A program made the position numbers and the translations under genes. DNA of 64,000 nucleotides. It comes from Arthrobacter sp. ISL-30 (GTDB lineage Bacteria; Actinomycetota; Actinomycetes; Actinomycetales; Micrococcaceae). A model generated the notes under the pieces. That model was given only the letters and a program-made list of their open reading frames with translations, searched no databases and was not told where the DNA came from. The stretch lies in the NCBI RefSeq assembly GCF_018613855.1, contig NZ_JAGGPK010000003.1, positions 110,632-174,631 of the forward strand, in the 5' to 3' direction. Below are positions 60,358 to 64,000 of this stretch, piece after piece (the stretch's first letter is position 1; each line of letters opens with the position of its first letter).

Positions 60358-61572
60358 CTAGCCGGCTCTCCGCTTTTGTAGGGCTGCCCGCGTCAACAGG
60401 CCTGCGACGAGCGCCCAGAACGGGGCGCCGATCCCGGCGAAGGTAAGGCCCGAGGCCGCCACCAGGAACGTCACGCAGGCGCCCACCCTTTCCCCTGCCT
60501 CCTCCAAGGCTGACGCGATCGCCGTCGCAAGGGTTCCCAGAAGGGCGAGCCCGGCTACTGCCTCAAGGAGGCCCGGGGGAGCGGCCGCAACGATGGTTGT
60601 CAGCGCGGCCGAGAACGCGGCCAGCACCAGATACCCCAGTCCCGATGAGAAGCCCGCGAACCATCGCCTCCTCCTGTCCGGGCCGGCTTCTTCACCTGCC
60701 GCCAGGGCTGCGCTCAATGCCGCAAGGTTGATGGCGTGCCCGCCAAAGGGCGCTCCCGCCAGCGTCCCCGCCCCTGTCAGCAGCATTGACGACCGCCAAG
60801 GGGCGGTAAAGCCGAAGGACTTGAGGACCGCCACGCCGGGAATGTTCTGGGAGGCCATCGTGACGATGAACAGGGGTATCGCGAGGCCGGTGACGGCCTC
60901 CAGGGTAAGCGAGGGCGTTGTCCAGTGCAGCGCGGGAAGCATCCCCTGCATAGAGAGGCTCGTTCCATTGATCGCCAGGTCAACGCCGATGACGGCGAGG
61001 GCCATCGCGAGGGCGGCGGGGACTGACCAGCGCGGTGCGAACCTCATCATGAGCAGCCAGCAGAGCATGACGGGCGCAACGAGAAGCGGGGTGCTGCCCA
61101 GGGACTTGAACGGTGCCAGGCAGAGGGTGAACAGCACGCCGGCCAGCATGGCCTGCGCAATGGCCGTGGGGATCATGCCCAGGAGGCGCCCCAGGGCTGG
61201 CAGCAGCCCGGTCAATGCGACCAGGACGCCCGTAACGAGGAAGGCGCCGACGGCGGCCGGCCACCCGCCGTCGGGCATCACCGCGCCGGCGAGGAGGGCG
61301 GCGCCTGGAGTGGACCATGCCAAGGTGATGGGAAGCCGGGAACGCCAGGAGAGCCAGAGGGCGCCCACACCGACGGCAAGGGTAAGCGCCAGGAGTCCGC
61401 TGGAGGCCTGTGCCGGCGTCGCCCCCATCGCCCGAAGTCCTGCCAGGACCACGGCGAACGACGACGCAAAGCCCACCAGCGCGGTGACGATTCCGGCGAT
61501 TGCCGGGCGTGCCAAACCCTCCTTTGCAGAAACGGGGGACTCGGACGCTGTGCGAGGCGAGAAGGCGGGCAT
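60358..61572 (-). CDS. BenE family (benzoate/H+ symporter-like) transporter
   Basis: This about 404-aa membrane protein has 11-12 hydrophobic segments of the BenE/NCS2-related fold. Recognisable blocks are LPITLAWSTPGAALLAGA (about 80), GAFLVTGVLVALTGLLPALGR (seen from about 108), FIVTMASQNIPGVAVLKSFGF (seen from about 235) and APFGGHAINLAALSAAL (about 270). BenE imports benzoate-type acids; no aromatic-degradation genes are nearby, so the substrate is uncertain. The start is uncertain: ATG 61572 (MPAFSPRTAS) is preferred, GTG 61611 is possible. The stop is next to the zapE repeat. Confidence 0.88.
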   Translation of the reverse strand: MPAFSPRTASESPVSAKEGLARPAIAGIVTALVGFASSFAVVLAGLRAMGATPAQASSGLLALTLAVGVGALWLSWRSRLPITLAWSTPGAALLAGAVMPDGGWPAAVGAFLVTGVLVALTGLLPALGRLLGMIPTAIAQAMLAGVLFTLCLAPFKSLGSTPLLVAPVMLCWLLMMRFAPRWSVPAALAMALAVIGVDLAINGTSLSMQGMLPALHWTTPSLTLEAVTGLAIPLFIVTMASQNIPGVAVLKSFGFTAPWRSSMLLTGAGTLAGAPFGGHAINLAALSAALAAGEEAGPDRRRRWFAGFSSGLGYLVLAAFSAALTTIVAAAPPGLLEAVAGLALLGTLATAIASALEEAGERVGACVTFLVAASGLTFAGIGAPFWALVAGLLTRAALQKRRAG

Positions 61573-61620
61573 GTGGCTCAACGTTACCGGAGCTCGTCGC
61601 ACGCCTATCACGTTTGGTTC

Positions 61621-61679
61621 CTGCGATTGAAGGCCTGCGATTGAATGCCCTCCGTTTAAACGGCCCTCCGCTTAAACGC
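61621..61679. repeat. Two adjacent short tandem duplications upstream of the BenE gene
   Basis: CTGCGATTGAA recurs with period 14 (61621-61634, 61635-61648, 13/14 identical). CCCTCCG(T/C)TTAAACG recurs with period 16 (61648-61663, 61664-61679, 14/16). The 149-188 bp gap to the antitoxin-like gene otherwise shows nothing coding. Confidence 0.88.
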
Positions 61680-61760
61680 CGAGGGCGCCGGTGCCGCCTC
61701 TCGGCGGGACCGACGCCCCGTTGACGCAACTGTTAAGGAGCCCAAACCGGCTGCTGCCGG

Positions 61761-62015
61761 CTACGGAGCCTCATTCTTGGCGGGTGCGGAATCGGCGGGA
61801 GCTGCTTCTTCGGCAGCCGGGGCCTTTTCGGCTTGCCCGCTGCGGCCAACGAAATCGGAAGCGGCATTCTGGACTTTATCCACATGACCTGCGTACTTGC
61901 CGCCGGTCTTTTGGTCGATGAAATCACCGGCCTTGCCGATACCGTCCTTGATGGCTTCCTTGTTGCCACCAATGAGTCCTTGAGCCTTGCCCTTCAGATC
62001 GTCAATTAATCCCAC
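61761..62015 (-). CDS. MT0933-type antitoxin-like small protein
   Basis: This 84-aa protein starts VGLIDDLKGKAQGLIGGNKE and contains an amphipathic helical repeat (KAGDFIDQKTGGKYAGHVDK) and an Ala/Pro/Glu-rich tail. It matches the small actinobacterial family labelled antitoxin (MT0933/Rv0909-like) or CsbD-like. No toxin gene (such as Rv0910-like) lies beside it, so an antitoxin role is uncertain and a stress-protein role is possible. The GTG at 62015 is supported by a strong AAGGGAGG site; a longer reading is rejected. Confidence 0.8.
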   Translation of the reverse strand: MGLIDDLKGKAQGLIGGNKEAIKDGIGKAGDFIDQKTGGKYAGHVDKVQNAASDFVGRSGQAEKAPAAEEAAPADSAPAKNEAP

Positions 62016-62159
62016 GGGCACCTCCCTTCTTCCGCGGAGCCAGTTCGCTCCTCCACGTTTAACCCTAGACCCGGACACATCGCCCTGCCAAGGGTTCATT
62101 TGACGGAATGGTCAAGAAGCGCCTTCCCCTTGTCACATTGTTGGGAGCGACCCTCGCCA

Positions 62160-62182
62160 GGAGTCACGTGACGGGGAGTCAC
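62160..62182. repeat. 15-bp-period repeat and 10-bp palindrome past the permease stop
   Basis: GGAGTCAC occurs at 62160-62167 and 62175-62182. The first copy lies in the perfect palindrome GTCACGTGAC (62163-62172). Both lie just downstream of the permease stop and upstream of the antitoxin-like gene. Confidence 0.6.
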
Positions 62183-62201
62183 ATCGCCGTGGAGACGCTG
62201 G

Positions 62202-63653
62202 TCAGCCGACTTTGGCGTCCTCGAGGTGGCGTGGGCTGTTGGGGTTCATCAGGGAGTGCTTGCGACCATAGCCGAAGTAGATGACCAGGCCAACCACAAG
62301 CCAGACTGCGAAGCGCAGCCAGGTTTCCCAGTGCAGCTGGGCCATGAGGAAGGCTGACGCAACGACGCCGAAGGCCGGAACAATCGGCATGAACGGCAGG
62401 CGGAAGGTGCGCGGCGCGTCCGGCTTGGTGTAGCGGAACACGATCACCGCAAAGCACACCACCACGAAGGCGGCCAGGATGCCGATATTGGTCAGGTCGG
62501 CGACTTCCTTGATGGGGAAGACACCGGCCAGGAAGGCCGAGGCAATGCCAGCGATCCAGGTGACCCGCTGCGGGGTGCCGTGCTTGTCGGTGCCCGCGAA
62601 CCACTTGGGCAGGAGCCCATCGCGGCTCATGGAGAACCAGACACGCGTAACGCCCAGGAGGAAGGTAAGCATCACGGTCAGGATGGACAGCACCGCGAAC
62701 ACCGAGATGATGGTGGCGATCACCGGGAGGCCCACGCCTGCGAATGCGGAAGCGAAGCCGGCTTTGGGGTCGATGTCCTGGTAGTTCTGCATTCCGGTCA
62801 GGACCAGGGTTGCTGCAACGTACAGGAGCATGGCGATGATCAGGGACAGCACGATTGCCTTGGGCATGTGCTTCTTGCCGTCCTTGGCTTCCTCGGCAGC
62901 CGTACTCATGGCGTCGTAGCCGAAGACAGCGAAGAAGACGGTGGCTGCACCGGCGAGGACCGGCCCAAAGCCGCTGGGCATGAAGGGGTTGAAGTTCTCG
63001 GTGTCGATGTAGAAGATGCCAAGGCCGATGATGAACAGGATCAGGATGACCTTAATGGCAACGGCTACGAGTTCGAAGCGTCCGAAGGCCTTGGTGCCCC
63101 GGCTCAGGATCCAGGTGACCAGGAGGCAGACCAGGATGGCGGGCAGGTTGATGATTCCGCCCTTGCCCTCGTCCACGGTCGAGGTCATCCAGGTAGGCAT
63201 GTGGATCCCGATGCCGGACAGGAACGCGTCAAAGTAACCCGAGATGCCGATGGCGACCACCGCGACGATGGCGATGTATTCCAGGAGGAGGTCCCAGCCG
63301 ATGAACCAGCCGATGATCTCGCCCAATGCAACGTAGCCGTAGGTGTAGGCCGAGCCTGCACGGGGAATCATGCCAGCGAATTCCGCATAGGACAGGGCAG
63401 CGGCAGCCGACGCCAGGCCGGCGACAAGGAAGGAGATGAGGACGGCAGGGCCCACACCCGGGTTGTTGGCGTCGCCGTGGGCAACCAGGCCGGCAAGGGA
63501 GAAGATTCCGACGCCGATGATGCCGCCGACGCCGATGGCCGTCAGCTGCCACAGGCCAAGGCTTTTGAAGAGTCCGCTGTGCTTGTTCTCTTCCTCGATG
63601 TCATCGATTGGTTTTCGTCTCATGACCGACCGGGCCAGGGTTTGCTGATTCAC
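62202..63653 (-). CDS. APC family amino-acid permease (cationic amino acid transporter type)
   Basis: This 483-aa membrane protein has 12 hydrophobic segments. The LTAIGVGGIIGVGIFSLAGL segment (seen from about residue 37) has the APC substrate-loop glycines, ALSYAEFAGMIPRAGSAYTY (about 86) is the second hallmark, and FFAVFGYDAMSTAAEEAKD (about 237) is the third. It resembles YfnA/cationic amino-acid transporters; the substrate is unproven. GTG 63653 follows AGGAG; ATG 63623 is an alternative. It reads away from the tRNA terminator. Confidence 0.92.
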   Translation of the reverse strand: MNQQTLARSVMRRKPIDDIEEENKHSGLFKSLGLWQLTAIGVGGIIGVGIFSLAGLVAHGDANNPGVGPAVLISFLVAGLASAAAALSYAEFAGMIPRAGSAYTYGYVALGEIIGWFIGWDLLLEYIAIVAVVAIGISGYFDAFLSGIGIHMPTWMTSTVDEGKGGIINLPAILVCLLVTWILSRGTKAFGRFELVAVAIKVILILFIIGLGIFYIDTENFNPFMPSGFGPVLAGAATVFFAVFGYDAMSTAAEEAKDGKKHMPKAIVLSLIIAMLLYVAATLVLTGMQNYQDIDPKAGFASAFAGVGLPVIATIISVFAVLSILTVMLTFLLGVTRVWFSMSRDGLLPKWFAGTDKHGTPQRVTWIAGIASAFLAGVFPIKEVADLTNIGILAAFVVVCFAVIVFRYTKPDAPRTFRLPFMPIVPAFGVVASAFLMAQLHWETWLRFAVWLVVGLVIYFGYGRKHSLMNPNSPRHLEDAKVG

Positions 63654-63827
63654 TGGTGCTCCTGTTGTGCCGTAGTAGTGATTTTGGTCCCTGTACAGTA
63701 TGCGAGCCGAATCACATTAGATAAAGTGACATCTGCTTAGGGGTATCCGTTAGTTTCACTGATGTTTTCCTTCCCGCCATGTTCGACGAACGGTTGGGTG
63801 GACCGTAGGGCGGGCCTAAAGGGGCAT

Positions 63828-63852
63828 AAAAAAAGCAGCTCCAGGGAGCTGC
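63828..63852 (-). terminator. Rho-independent terminator of the tRNA-Gly transcript
   Basis: GCAGCTCC and GGAGCTGC pair around a 2-nt centre, followed on the minus strand by seven T. It stands 30 bp past the tRNA 3' end and is the clearest T-tract terminator in the window. Confidence 0.93.
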
Positions 63853-63881
63853 CTTCATCGTTGATGCCAAGGTTGTTACCG

Positions 63882-63954
<73 letters not shown>

Positions 63955-64000
63955 ACATGCAGGAAATCCGGCTTTGCCAAACTCCAGCAACAAGCAAGTT

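Noticed and set aside
62580..63740. Plus-strand frame of 386 codons, very acidic
   Set aside because: Antisense of the amino-acid permease; the Asp/Glu/Gly/Gln bias is the complement of hydrophobic codons.
63654..63827. Possible small genes between the permease and the tRNA
   Set aside because: Short frames there run through the tRNA or its terminator, have no ribosome sites and no recognisable product.

Overview
The window is a contiguous stretch of high-GC actinobacterial chromosome, most like Arthrobacter/Pseudarthrobacter (Micrococcaceae). The pointers are the SigA type, the actinobacterial DUF families (DUF4192, DUF7455, DUF5998, DUF3071/SepH, DUF4193, DUF3093, DUF3710, DUF3159, DUF3000, DUF6421), a fused CydDC, frequent GTG/TTG starts and candidate leaderless promoters. 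I find 53 protein genes and one tRNA. I see no insertion sequence, prophage, CRISPR array, rRNA gene or broken gene. The species is inferred from gene content, not proved.

Layout. 0.1-7.2 kb: pepA, a PAC2 protein, an MFS exporter, a DUF4192 protein and the principal sigma factor sigA, closed by a strong bidirectional terminator. 7.3-21.5 kb: a second type IIA topoisomerase whose B (7.8 kb) and A (21.5 kb) subunit genes are separated by a blaI-like repressor/M56 protease pair and the divergent cydA-cydB-cydDC operon for cytochrome bd oxidase. Three copies of TTCTAC-N5-GTAGAA lie between the repressor and cydA. 21.6-27.1 kb: an acetyltransferase/acyl-CoA-ligase fusion, DUF5998, a phosphodiesterase-like protein and thymidine kinase. 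27.1-32.5 kb: sepH, DUF4193, DUF3093, dut, DUF3710, OB-fold and DUF3159 genes. 32.4-37.3 kb: two TrkA-type RCK proteins divergent from a KimA-like potassium importer, which overlaps an RNA methyltransferase gene. 37.6-45.5 kb: aconitase, dxs, two small unknown or DNA-binding genes, an aldo/keto reductase and a nucleoside hydrolase. 45.5-52.3 kb: a fatty-acid beta-oxidation operon (thiolase and multifunctional protein), RNase D/DUF3000 and threonine aldolase. 52.4-60.3 kb: an SDR/DUF6421 pair, msrB, an alpha/beta hydrolase, ybaK, sufE, rhodanese and zapE. 60.3-64 kb: a BenE-type transporter, an antitoxin-like small protein, an amino-acid permease and tRNA-Gly(GCC).

How the genes work together. 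The locus mixes core information genes (sigA, topoisomerase, dut, tdk, dxs) with a respiratory switch (blaI/M56/cydABDC) and a potassium-homeostasis unit (RCK pair plus KimA-like importer).

Most notable observations: (1) the BlaI-type operator array at the cytochrome bd operon; (2) RCK gating subunits beside a KimA-type transporter with no TrkG/H-like channel in the window; (3) short tandem duplications (12-21 bp units) concentrated at gene ends, at three genes repeating the stop codon in frame; (4) a set of TANNNT boxes exactly 6 nt before start codons, suggesting leaderless transcripts.
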